Assembly: GCF_029433295.1 (NCBI RefSeq)
Contig: NZ_JAQTHV010000002.1
Location: 186,001-250,000 of the forward strand
DNA: 64,000 nucleotides
Reading direction: 5' to 3'
Origin: Bifidobacterium sp. ESL0784
GTDB taxonomy: Bacteria; Actinomycetota; Actinomycetes; Actinomycetales; Bifidobacteriaceae
The notes under the pieces are model-generated. The model ran no database searches, was not told where the DNA came from, and worked only from the letters and a program-made list of their open reading frames with translations. The position numbers and the translations under genes are program-made. Shown one piece after another: positions 57,025 to 64,000 of the stretch. The number at the start of each line of letters is the position of its first letter. Position 1 is the stretch's first letter.

Positions 57025-58026
57025 ATGGCAACCACGCTCTCCACCCTGCTGGGCATCATCGCCTTGTGGTGGGTACTGCGTTTCCTGCCGGCGGGCGCTG
57101 ATGGGCATCGTCCCATGCCTTACCTCATCGCGTTCGTCCGATTTTTGTGGATACCGTCAATGGTCATTGTGACGCTGGCGTTTGCTTCCCGGCATTGGAT
57201 AGTCGCCGTCTTCGCGGCGATATTGACCCTACTCACCGGGGTATTCGCGTCACCTTGGTACAGAAAACAACATACTTCAGGCGAACGGGGCCGGCAAGCA
57301 ACCGACGGACGGAAAGCCCAAAATACCAATAATTCCTATACTGCAATGACGTTGAATTGCCGTTACGGTCTAGCCAATCCACAGGCCATCGTCGACGCCG
57401 TACGTGGCAATGGCGTATCCATATTGGCTCTGCAGGAACTGACGCCAACCCTCGTCGCCGAGCTCGATAAAGCGGGAATGGGTACACTGCTGCCATACTG
57501 CCAGCTTGGCAAATCCCAGAAAGGCGACAACGGCGGCTTCAACGGCATCTTCTCACGCATCCAACCCGACGCGCAGAACGGCAACGCCATTGACATCGCG
57601 GCCGCCGACGTACCTTACTGCGACATCAACGGAGTCGCCGTTTACAGCGCCCACCCCAAATCTCCCATGCGCGGCTGCAGGGAATGGTCCCGCGGCATCA
57701 TCAATCTGGCGACCCTCGGCAGTCACGCTCCCGGCAATTCCGCACCGGCAGCAGCGACATTCCCGTCCGAAACCATCATCATGGGCGACCTCAACTCCAA
57801 CCTCGACCATCCCAGCTTCCGCAAGCTGCTTGATGAGGGCTTCGATGACGCGGGCCTGCACGCCTCGCATGGCCACACCGCAAGTTTCCCGCAATGGCTT
57901 GTTTGGCCGCGTTTGGAACTTGACCATATCCTGACGACTTCCGGCATCCGCACCTCAAACGTAAGCACCCTGGCCATTCCCGGAAGCGACCATTTCGCAC
58001 TACTCGCCCAGTTACGCCACATATAA
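57025..58026 (+). CDS. endonuclease/exonuclease/phosphatase family membrane protein
   Basis: 333 residues. Three N-terminal helices (4-22, 35-53 and 59-76) tether a C-terminal EEP domain facing outward. EEP blocks: TLNCRYGL with the first metal site, LALQELTPTL (Glu), SAHPKSP, IIMGDLNSNLDHPSF (Asp/Asn), LDHIL and GSDHFALLAQL (catalytic Asp-His). Relatives hydrolyse phosphodiesters in nucleic acids or lipids; the substrate here is unknown. It follows ffh by 29 bases and may be co-transcribed with it. Confidence 0.88.
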   Translation: MATTLSTLLGIIALWWVLRFLPAGADGHRPMPYLIAFVRFLWIPSMVIVTLAFASRHWIVAVFAAILTLLTGVFASPWYRKQHTSGERGRQATDGRKAQNTNNSYTAMTLNCRYGLANPQAIVDAVRGNGVSILALQELTPTLVAELDKAGMGTLLPYCQLGKSQKGDNGGFNGIFSRIQPDAQNGNAIDIAAADVPYCDINGVAVYSAHPKSPMRGCREWSRGIINLATLGSHAPGNSAPAAATFPSETIIMGDLNSNLDHPSFRKLLDEGFDDAGLHASHGHTASFPQWLVWPRLELDHILTTSGIRTSNVSTLAIPGSDHFALLAQLRHI

Positions 58027-58198
58027 TCGGCATGCGTTTGCTCGCAGCAAAAACGCCCGCGAATCGTAACATACACCATCCGTTTTTTCTAAAGCGAAAC
58101 CATCGTCTAAAGCAAGTCATATAGCGCTTTAGCCGTCTTAATCACCGTTCCGCAGCGAACGCCTGATACACATAAACTAGACACGACAGAACTGTCTA

Positions 58199-58227
58199 TT
58201 GACTTTTCAAAAGAGTGTCCATATGCT
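58199..58227 (+). promoter_or_regulatory. sigma70-type promoter upstream of the RHH gene
   Basis: TTGACT (58199-58204), 17-base spacer, TATGCT (58222-58227), about 70 bases before ATG 58305. Good match and ideal spacing. Confidence 0.65.
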
Positions 58228-58304
58228 GTCCCTTTGGTTGTTATGTAGACGACTTGAACCGATACTAAAAGTACGAATTCAATGTCGAATGCAAAGAAGG
58301 ACAT

Positions 58305-58538
58305 ATGATGAACGACACACAAAATGCAGACATTCAATTCAATATCTCCGTCAGCAAAGATCAGCTCGCACTTATGAAACGAGCGGCGGCGCTTGAGGAG
58401 AGGCCGGTCAAGGAGTGGGCGATGGACAAGCTGCTCGAGGCCGCTAGCGTCGGCGTAGAGCAGGAGGTGACGCTGCAGGAGGTCAACGAGGAATTCGACA
58501 AAATCCTCGCGACTTTCGAAGCTTCCGCAAGCGTCTGA
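58305..58538 (+). CDS. orphan ribbon-helix-helix DUF1778-like protein
   Basis: 77 residues: FNISVSKDQLALMKRAAALEERPVKEWAMDKLLEAA is a beta-strand plus two helices like DUF1778/TacA antitoxins, followed by an acidic helical tail (EVTLQEVNEEFDKILATF) of the kind that blocks a GNAT toxin. No toxin gene adjoins it; the next gene is convergent. AAGAAGG precedes the ATG, with a good promoter and a terminator, so it is a self-contained unit. It could be a DNA-binding repressor or a solitary antitoxin. Confidence 0.8.
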   Translation: MMNDTQNADIQFNISVSKDQLALMKRAAALEERPVKEWAMDKLLEAASVGVEQEVTLQEVNEEFDKILATFEASASV

Positions 58539-58602
58539 TATCGGCGATTCTCCTAACTGGCTGATCTGCTTCGGTTGGATCAACCATTACCTTGCTTGAA
58601 TG

Positions 58603-58639
58603 AAGGGTGGCATCTTCCTTTTGGACAGATGCCACCCTT
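58603..58639. terminator. bidirectional terminator after the RHH gene
   Basis: Perfect 13-bp stem AAGGGTGGCATCT / AGATGCCACCCTT (58603-58615, 58627-58639), 11-base loop, TTCGTATTTTT tail. Confidence 0.85.
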
Positions 58640-58707
58640 TCGTATTTTTAGAATTTCCTGCGTGAATCATTGCCGCGACTATATGGCCTCTTCAAATGAA
58701 AGCCTGC

Positions 58708-59682
58708 TCACGATAGCCGGCTTATCGCCGATTCAATATCGGAACGGGGCGGGCATGTAGCCGGACCCGAATGGCACGTCGACAACCCGGCAGCACAGTT
58801 GGCCAGCTTCAAGGCATGAATGATGTCATCCGACTCGAGCAGAGCCGCGCACAACACGCCCGCATGCGTATCTCCCGCCCCGTTCGTGTCCACAGCGGCG
58901 ACTTCAAGGGCCGGGATGTGCGTTACAGACTGTTCGTTGCCCTTCCCGTCTTGGCGCCCGTCACAGTACCATGCGCCCAAAGCGCCGACACGCACGATAA
59001 CCCGATCGCCGAGATACCCGGCAAGCAGACGACACGCACCCGTATAATCCCCGGAATCAGCGTGAAGACCGAAACGCGAGCAAAGAATGGCCGTCTCACG
59101 TTCGTTCATCGTCCATATCGGGTGCAGCCCATGTAAGATTTTGAGGCATTCATCACTGATATCGGCAATCATCGGACTGGTGTCAAAAACAACACAGCCC
59201 TTGTTCCAGCCCGCATTTTTCACGGCAAACCTGCGTATCGCCTCGGTGTTCTTTTTATGGGAAAACGAATAGCCACATAAATAGACCACATCGCCGTCGA
59301 CAAGTTCGATATCTTCGTAGGAATCCTCCGGTACCTGCGTTTCCGCGCCTCTGGTCGAAACAAACGTGCGTTCACCGTCCGGCTCGGTCATGGCGACGCT
59401 GTAACCGGTATCAATGTCGGGTAGCACCGCCCCACGTATGTCGACACCAATCGAAGACAAGGCCTTGCGCACCACATCAGCCATCGGGCCGGTGCCAACG
59501 GCACCTCGATATGACGCAGGCGCTCCCATCTGCCGGGCGGCGTAGAGCACGTTGTAACCGCCGCCCGCGCTCATGGCTTGTTTGGTGGCAAAAACGTCGC
59601 CACCACGCTCGGGTAGGTGCTCGACCGATAAGGTCAGATCAACGCATACCTGAGCCAGATGAATCAATTCGGGTTCACGCAT
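58708..59682 (-). CDS. PfkB-family carbohydrate or nucleoside kinase
   Basis: 324 residues from ATG 59682, with GAGG six bases upstream; ATG 59703 lies deeper in the previous gene. Ribokinase fold: an N-terminal beta-rich lid with SAGGGYNVLYAARQMG and the C-terminal anion hole and catalytic Asp in VAAVDTNGAGDTHAGVL. It phosphorylates a sugar, nucleoside or related alcohol. It overlaps the ADP-ribosylglycohydrolase gene by eight bases, so the two are co-translated; the pair may salvage ribose or a ribosyl compound, which is inference. Confidence 0.9.
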   Translation of the reverse strand: MREPELIHLAQVCVDLTLSVEHLPERGGDVFATKQAMSAGGGYNVLYAARQMGAPASYRGAVGTGPMADVVRKALSSIGVDIRGAVLPDIDTGYSVAMTEPDGERTFVSTRGAETQVPEDSYEDIELVDGDVVYLCGYSFSHKKNTEAIRRFAVKNAGWNKGCVVFDTSPMIADISDECLKILHGLHPIWTMNERETAILCSRFGLHADSGDYTGACRLLAGYLGDRVIVRVGALGAWYCDGRQDGKGNEQSVTHIPALEVAAVDTNGAGDTHAGVLCAALLESDDIIHALKLANCAAGLSTCHSGPATCPPRSDIESAISRLS

Positions 59683-60775
59683 GTTCGACCTCATCGTGTT
59701 CAAGTTGCGTTTCCGGTTTCCCGACTTGCGGCAAACCGGACTTCAAGGCGCCCATCCGGCCATCCCTTGCACGAATTTTGAGCAACGGTTCCACGGATTT
59801 CGGAAGGTCGAGGTGCGAAACGGCAGCGACTTGATCGGTAAGTTCTTTCGGGAACGCTTCCGGCCCCAGCGCTGCCCCGAGCATGGAGCCGGAAATAGCA
59901 CCGATCGTGTCGGTATCCCCGCCGATATTGGCCGCCGCAAGCAACGCCTTCACCGGTTCATCGGCATATCGATACGCCAAGGCAAAAGCCACGGCAACCG
60001 ACTCGTTGGATTCAACCGAAGTCCCGAACACTCGACGCAGACGATCGACGAACTCATCTTCATCGGCAATATCCTGTGCGGCTTTGACGGCCAATTCAGC
60101 ACGCGCGATAACGCTTGCCTTCGGACTCCAGGCAGCCCTTTCATACGACGTGTTTTCAGCCAGATTCACAGCAAGATTCAACGACGCCCGCAACGGCTCT
60201 CCGGCAACGCCGAAACTGACAGCGGCGGCAACCAACAGTGCGCTTTGAAAACCCGGAACGGTGTTGTGGGTCACACGACAGGATTCATAGACGTAATCGG
60301 CGAACGAAGGATTATGGGCATCATGAGCGATGCCCACCGGTGTCACCCGCATCGCCGCACCGTTGGTCGTACCGGTACGTCCCGTCTGGGTAATATCCGC
60401 ACCGTTCCTGACCTGCTCCAGCGCCAGTTTCGTGGAAGGTCCAAGCAAATCGAGAGAGCCCCGACGCTTCATATCGTCCTCCCAAGCCAGCAATTTGGAG
60501 GCTAATCGCTTGGAATCGATATGACCATTGCCCTCATCGATGAGATCCGCCACCAAAAGCGCCTGCTCGGTATCGTCGGTCACTGAACCGGCTGCCATAC
60601 CGGGAGCAATCGGCTGGTCGGCTGTCGCATCCACCAACCCCGCTACTTCCCCGTAAGCGGATTCAATCCATTCCTTGCTCATGCTTTGCGTCGGCATGCC
60701 GAGAGCATCGCCCAAAGAAAGTCCCTGCAACGCGCCAATCGCACGATTTTGCATAGCGCTTTTATCAATCTGCAT
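59675..60775 (-). CDS. ADP-ribosylglycohydrolase family protein
   Basis: 366 residues, the all-helical di-metal ARH fold: GALQGLSLGDALGMPTQ at the start, AAGSVTDDTEQALLVADLI (first metal-binding Thr-Asp-Asp), GTTNGAAMRVTPVGI, and IGGDTDTIGAISGSMLGAALG (second metal site). Relatives remove ADP-ribose from proteins or nucleotides, or hydrolyse other N-glycosides. It overlaps the downstream PfkB kinase gene and follows the dehydrogenase stop by 14 bases, so all three may form one transcript. Weak ribosome site. Confidence 0.92.
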   Translation of the reverse strand: MQIDKSAMQNRAIGALQGLSLGDALGMPTQSMSKEWIESAYGEVAGLVDATADQPIAPGMAAGSVTDDTEQALLVADLIDEGNGHIDSKRLASKLLAWEDDMKRRGSLDLLGPSTKLALEQVRNGADITQTGRTGTTNGAAMRVTPVGIAHDAHNPSFADYVYESCRVTHNTVPGFQSALLVAAAVSFGVAGEPLRASLNLAVNLAENTSYERAAWSPKASVIARAELAVKAAQDIADEDEFVDRLRRVFGTSVESNESVAVAFALAYRYADEPVKALLAAANIGGDTDTIGAISGSMLGAALGPEAFPKELTDQVAAVSHLDLPKSVEPLLKIRARDGRMGALKSGLPQVGKPETQLEHDEVEHA

Positions 60776-60789
60776 GGCCGAGCAATCTT

Positions 60790-61740
60790 TCAGCCTTGTT
60801 CCTTACCGTCGCGGCCCAGTGCCTCAAGCAGCTGGTCGTCGCGGGACTGGATGGTTCGGGCGGCCTGCTCGCCCTGCCATTCATAGAAGCCCTTGCCACT
60901 CTTCGCACCCAGCTCGCCGGCATCCACCTTGGCCTTCAGTGCGGTGTCCTCGCCGGTTTCGCAGGCCAGATCGTCGTAAAGATACTTGGAGATATTGTCG
61001 AAAACATCAAGCCCGCCGAGGTCGGCACTGGCAATCGGGCCGAGAATAGCCCACCGACGGCCGAGGCTGTATTTGACGATGTCATCGACGGCTTCGGGCG
61101 TGGCGATACCGCGCTCGACGATGTTCAAGCATTCGCGAATGACCGCCAACTGGATACGGTTACCAACGAATCCCAACGATTCGGTTTTAAGCGGCACGGC
61201 ATGCTTGCCGACGTGATTCATCAACTCGACGGTGACATCGACGGTTTCCTGGTCAGTCTTCTCACCGGGCACCACCTCGACCAACGGCATGAGCTGGGCC
61301 GGGTTCCAGAAGTGTGCGACGACAAAACGGCCAGGATGCTGCAAACCATTCGCAATTGCGGACGGGCTCAATCCTGAAGTGTTGGTCGCCAGAATAGTCT
61401 GGTCGGAGACGATGCCTTCGACCTTCTTCCACACATCATGTTTGACCTCGAGATTCTCAAGCACTGATTCGATGATGAAATCAACGTCGACAAGCGCCTC
61501 ATAGTCGGTAGTCATCGAAATACGGCTAAGTACCGCATCCCGATCTTCGGCTTTGACCATGCCGGATTTGATGAACGTGTCGAGGTCGCGCTCGATGAGC
61601 TTACGGCCACGATCCAGCGCCGGTTGAGCCGTATCGACCATAGTCACGTCGTAACCGCTCATCGCGAATTGCAGTGCGGTGGCATGCCCCATCGTACCTG
61701 CGCCGAGATTACCGATTTTCTTGATATCCATCATTTTCAT
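60790..61740 (-). CDS. 3-hydroxyacyl-CoA dehydrogenase family protein
   Basis: 316 residues. NAD-binding start IGNLGAGTMGHATALQFAMSGYDVTMVD (9-36), catalytic His in FVVAHFWNPAQLMPLVEVVPG, and the C-terminal helical domain with FVGNRIQLAVIRECLNIVERG. Members oxidise 3-hydroxyacyl-CoA or, in one branch, L-gulonate. The HFWNPA(Q)LMPLVEV form with no beta-oxidation genes nearby leaves the substrate open; a carbohydrate acid is plausible. GGAGATAC is near the start, with ATG 61740 and 61734 both possible. Confidence 0.88.
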   Translation of the reverse strand: MKMMDIKKIGNLGAGTMGHATALQFAMSGYDVTMVDTAQPALDRGRKLIERDLDTFIKSGMVKAEDRDAVLSRISMTTDYEALVDVDFIIESVLENLEVKHDVWKKVEGIVSDQTILATNTSGLSPSAIANGLQHPGRFVVAHFWNPAQLMPLVEVVPGEKTDQETVDVTVELMNHVGKHAVPLKTESLGFVGNRIQLAVIRECLNIVERGIATPEAVDDIVKYSLGRRWAILGPIASADLGGLDVFDNISKYLYDDLACETGEDTALKAKVDAGELGAKSGKGFYEWQGEQAARTIQSRDDQLLEALGRDGKEQG

Positions 61741-61953
61741 AGCTGTATCTCCTCAAAGCAACATCACAGTGAAGCTTTATTGTCAAGGATAGACCGGAAC
61801 CGGAATCTATCCAGCGGGCGCGATATAGTTGAAAAGTTATTTACGGGTGCGGGGCCCTCTCAATCCCGCAGGCCGTGAGGGACAACGCGGATTCGCGCAA
61901 GTATGCCCCACATACAAGCTCGAAACCGCAATGAACCAACAAGGAGAGCCACA

Positions 61954-62442
61954 ATGGCTACCAAGATTCGTCTGAAGCGCATGGGCAAGAAGTTCTATGC
62001 CTTCTACCGCATTGTCGTCATGGATTCGCGCAAGAAGCGTGACGGCAAGTCGATCGAAGAGATCGGCCTGTACGATCCGAACCAACAGCCTTCGATGATC
62101 AAGATCGATTCCGATCGCGCTCAGTACTGGCTTGGCGTCGGCGCACAGCCGAGTGAACCGGTCCTGAATCTTTTGAAGATCACCGGCGACTGGCAGAAGT
62201 TCAAGGGTCTGCCGGGTGCCGAGGGCACGCTGAAGACCGCTGAAGCTGGTCCGGATGCCGCTGCTCGTGTCGAGGCCGCTGAGGCCGACGCGCAGAAGCG
62301 CAAGGCCAAGCAGTCCGAAGCCAAGGCGAAGGCCGAAGCTGAGAAGGCTGCGGAAGCCGCCAAGGCTGATGAGGCCAAGGCAGAGGAAGCTGGCGCCGAA
62401 GAGGCCAAGGCCGAAGCTGCTGAAACCGAGAAGGCTGAGTAA
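61954..62442 (+). CDS. rpsP: 30S ribosomal protein S16
   Basis: 162 residues: [41 protein letters not shown] is the conserved S16 core (about 85 residues). The remaining 75 are an Ala/Glu/Lys-rich helical tail of low complexity, longer than in most bacteria but usual for bifidobacteria. AAGGAG precedes ATG 61954. First gene of an operon with khpA and rimM. The leader contains a 7-bp dyad GGATAGA/TCTATCC (61787-61812), of uncertain role. Confidence 0.97.
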   Translation: MATKIRLKRMGKKFYAFYRIVVMDSRKKRDGKSIEEIGLYDPNQQPSMIKIDSDRAQYWLGVGAQPSEPVLNLLKITGDWQKFKGLPGAEGTLKTAEAGPDAAARVEAAEADAQKRKAKQSEAKAKAEAEKAAEAAKADEAKAEEAGAEEAKAEAAETEKAE

Positions 62443-62444
62443 TC

Positions 62445-62678
62445 ATGCTCGCGCAAGCTGTGGAACACCTCATTTCCAATATCGTCGACTTTCCCGATGA
62501 TGTGTCGGTGAAGTCCCACGAAAATGCCCGCGGCGAGCTGTTGCGGGTGCGTGTGAACCCTGAAGACATCGGGCGCGTGATCGGCCGTTCCGGCCGAACC
62601 GCCAATGCGATTCGTACCGTGGTGCAGGCTCTGTCCGACCACAAGGTGCGCGTCGACATCATGGATGTTCGCAAGTGA
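62445..62678 (+). CDS. khpA: KH-domain RNA-binding protein KhpA
   Basis: 77 residues with one KH domain, GRVIGRSGRTANAIRTVVQAL carrying the GxxG loop. KhpA (with KhpB) binds small and messenger RNAs and affects cell shape and division. It starts two bases after rpsP and shares GTGA with rimM, so it is tightly coupled. Confidence 0.95.
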   Translation: MLAQAVEHLISNIVDFPDDVSVKSHENARGELLRVRVNPEDIGRVIGRSGRTANAIRTVVQALSDHKVRVDIMDVRK

Positions 62679-63343
62679 ATCGCGACGAAACCATTTCGCA
62701 GCAGGCAGACCCTCAGCAGCGTGAACTGTTGAGGGTCTGTCGTATCGGGCGTGCGCAAGGACTCAAGGGCGAAGTCACCGTGCAAACCTTCACCGACGAA
62801 CCGGAACTTCGGTTCGCGGCTGGTTCGGTTTTGTACACCAAAGACGGCGAGCATACTTACACCGTCGCCCATTCCCGTACGTTCAAAGACCGCTGGATTC
62901 TGCATTTCAAAGGCGTTGATAATCGTGACGCTTCCGAGGCTTTGAACGGCTTGGAGCTTTACGTCGAGGCCGACGAGCCCGAGGAAATGGCCGAAGAGGA
63001 CGCTTGGTATCCCAAAGATCTCATCGGGCTTGAGGCGCGAGTCGTCGATCAACCTGCCAACGGAATCGATGGTGCCAAAGCCGGCCAAGTCATCGGCAAG
63101 GTCGTGGACGTCATCGACGGCCCTGCGCAATCCCTGCTGAAGATTCGTTTGGCTAATCCGGTTATCGAGCAAAAAGACGGAAGCTTTATTCCGGTGCCTT
63201 CTGACGGAAACAACGAGAACAACGACGCTAAAATCATCAAAACAGCGTTAGTTCCATTTGTTGATGAACTGGTGCCCGACATCGACCTGGATGAGCACTA
63301 CCTCACGCTCGACCCTCCGGCTGGCTTGATTCCCGGTTTGTAA
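62675..63343 (+). CDS. rimM: ribosome maturation factor RimM
   Basis: 222 residues. It assists 30S head assembly by binding S19. RVCRIGRAQGLKGEVTVQTFTDEPELRF opens the N-terminal beta-barrel; AWYPKDLIGLEARV begins the PRC-barrel, and ALVPFVDELVPDIDLDEHYLTLDPPAGL ends it. An Asn-rich loop (SDGNNENNDAK) is inserted in the PRC-barrel. GTG start at 62675 overlaps the khpA stop. Followed by a terminator, so trmD has its own promoter here. Confidence 0.95.
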   Translation: MNRDETISQQADPQQRELLRVCRIGRAQGLKGEVTVQTFTDEPELRFAAGSVLYTKDGEHTYTVAHSRTFKDRWILHFKGVDNRDASEALNGLELYVEADEPEEMAEEDAWYPKDLIGLEARVVDQPANGIDGAKAGQVIGKVVDVIDGPAQSLLKIRLANPVIEQKDGSFIPVPSDGNNENNDAKIIKTALVPFVDELVPDIDLDEHYLTLDPPAGLIPGL

Positions 63344-63366
63344 ATCTATCTCGCCAAACTTCGTAT

Positions 63367-63409
63367 AAAGTGCAAGTATCAGAGACAATTCATCTGACAC
63401 CTGCACTTT
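63367..63409 (+). terminator. terminator of the rpsP-khpA-rimM operon
   Basis: 16-bp arms (AAAGTGCAAGTATCAG, 63367-63382; CTGACACCTGCACTTT, 63394-63409) with two G-T mismatches, 11-base loop, then TTTTTA. Confidence 0.85.
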
Positions 63410-63524
63410 TTTATTCGCCGATATTTCTGATTACCGAACCGGCTTTATACCTTGGAGACCGTTTATTGGGTATGCTTCTCACCCAATCAGGAGTCTCACC
63501 TATCCAGATGGGTGGGGTCACGAT

Positions 63525-64000
63525 ATGGTTGAAACCATGAAGATCGATATCGTGTCCGTGTTTCCCGAGTATTTTGAAGCCCTGAACGTCGGCCTGTTTG
63601 GCAAGGCCATCGAACATGGGCTGCTCGATGTAAAAACGCACGATCTGCGTGACTGGACCCGCGACGTGCACCATTCCGTCGACGATACGCCGGTCGGCGG
63701 TGGTGCCGGCATGGTGATGAAGCCCGAGGTCTGGGCCAAATGCCTTGATGATTTGCTCGGCTTGGAACCCGTCGAAATTAATGACGACGACAGTGCCCAA
63801 GAATCTTTGGCAAGTATCAACGATTCTCAATCATCTTCCCAAACTCACGATGGCACTTCCAATGACGCACAGAACGATTCGGATGACAAAACGACTACTT
63901 CCGTGACAACTGGCCAAACCACTGCCAAGCCTGTTCTTATTTTCCCGAATCCTTCGGCACCGCTGTTTACGCAGCAAGATGCGACCGAGCTTTCCCATGT
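63525..64000 (+). CDS. trmD: tRNA (guanine-N1-)-methyltransferase, 3' end beyond window
   Basis: TrmD methylates G37 of tRNAs reading CNN and GNN codons. Visible: KIDIVSVFPEYFEALNVGLFGKAIEHGLL, DDTPVGGGAGMVMKPEVW (SAM trefoil-knot region) and IFPNPSAPLFTQQDATELSH. Between them, residues about 81-134 are an Asp/Ser/Thr-rich insertion not seen in typical TrmD. ATG 63525 is favoured by GGTGGGG seven bases upstream; ATG 63537 is the shorter choice. The gene continues past the right edge. Confidence 0.93.
   Translation, partial: MVETMKIDIVSVFPEYFEALNVGLFGKAIEHGLLDVKTHDLRDWTRDVHHSVDDTPVGGGAGMVMKPEVWAKCLDDLLGLEPVEINDDDSAQESLASINDSQSSSQTHDGTSNDAQNDSDDKTTTSVTTGQTTAKPVLIFPNPSAPLFTQQDATELSH

Noticed and set aside
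55241..57031. A 596-codon open frame on the minus strand opposite ffh
   Set aside because: Antisense shadow of ffh with His/Leu/Gly-rich composition typical of such shadows.

Overview
The window is a GC-moderate actinobacterial chromosome segment, most likely from Bifidobacterium or a close relative in Bifidobacteriaceae. The evidence is a set of conserved housekeeping blocks: coaD / SepIVA-like coiled coil / DUF177 / rpmF / rnc, then ilvB-ilvN, an ABC-F ATPase, cysS, ffh, and rpsP-khpA-rimM-trmD. Several genes lack a leader, and T-tailed bidirectional hairpins are common. Genus is inferred from gene content and order only; no species is assigned.

Layout. 1-4.6 kb: two tandem DUF2207 membrane proteins, one running off the left edge and one decayed. 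4.8-11.3 kb: a membrane-anchored hypothetical, pgi, an acyltransferase coupled to a mannose-1-phosphate guanylyltransferase, and tRNA-Thr(CGT). 11.3-19.4 kb: a LysR regulator divergent from a GAPDH, then a stress/efflux neighbourhood (ABM monooxygenase, carboxymuconolactone decarboxylase-like protein, MFS pump with a MarR regulator, MerR regulator, aldo/keto reductase, flavodoxin). Near-identical palindromes tie MerR to the decarboxylase-like gene and MarR to the pump. 19.6-29.8 kb: tRNA-Leu(TAG), a GNAT acetyltransferase, and a complete citrate-fermentation island (malic-enzyme-type decarboxylase, 2-hydroxycarboxylate transporter, citC-D-E-F, citX, citG) with a divergent SorC/CitI-type regulator. 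30-35.5 kb: AEC permease, rdgB, rph, a membrane protein, nicotinate phosphoribosyltransferase, DUF3039. 35.9-39.2 kb: the coaD-to-rnc block. 39.3-44.7 kb: an internalin-like LRR surface protein divergent from ilvBN. 44.7-58 kb: ABC-F, a class I glutamine amidotransferase, cysS, two convergent surface proteins inserted before ffh, and an EEP-family membrane protein. 58-64 kb: an orphan RHH protein, a PfkB kinase coupled to an ADP-ribosylglycohydrolase, a 3-hydroxyacyl-CoA dehydrogenase, and the rpsP operon running into trmD at the right edge.

The two most notable items are as follows. First, the citrate island would let the cell import citrate, split it to acetate and oxaloacetate, and decarboxylate the latter to pyruvate, which is unusual for a bifidobacterium. 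Second, a 103-bp diverged copy of the ffh 5' end (leader plus first codons) lies between the two surface-protein genes. Together with the genuine ffh start it brackets an LPXTG adhesin gene, a likely footprint of how that gene was inserted.

Other recurring themes are Asp/Ser/Asn-rich insertions inside otherwise conserved enzymes, and a family of hairpins whose arms begin TGCGAYGAAAA.
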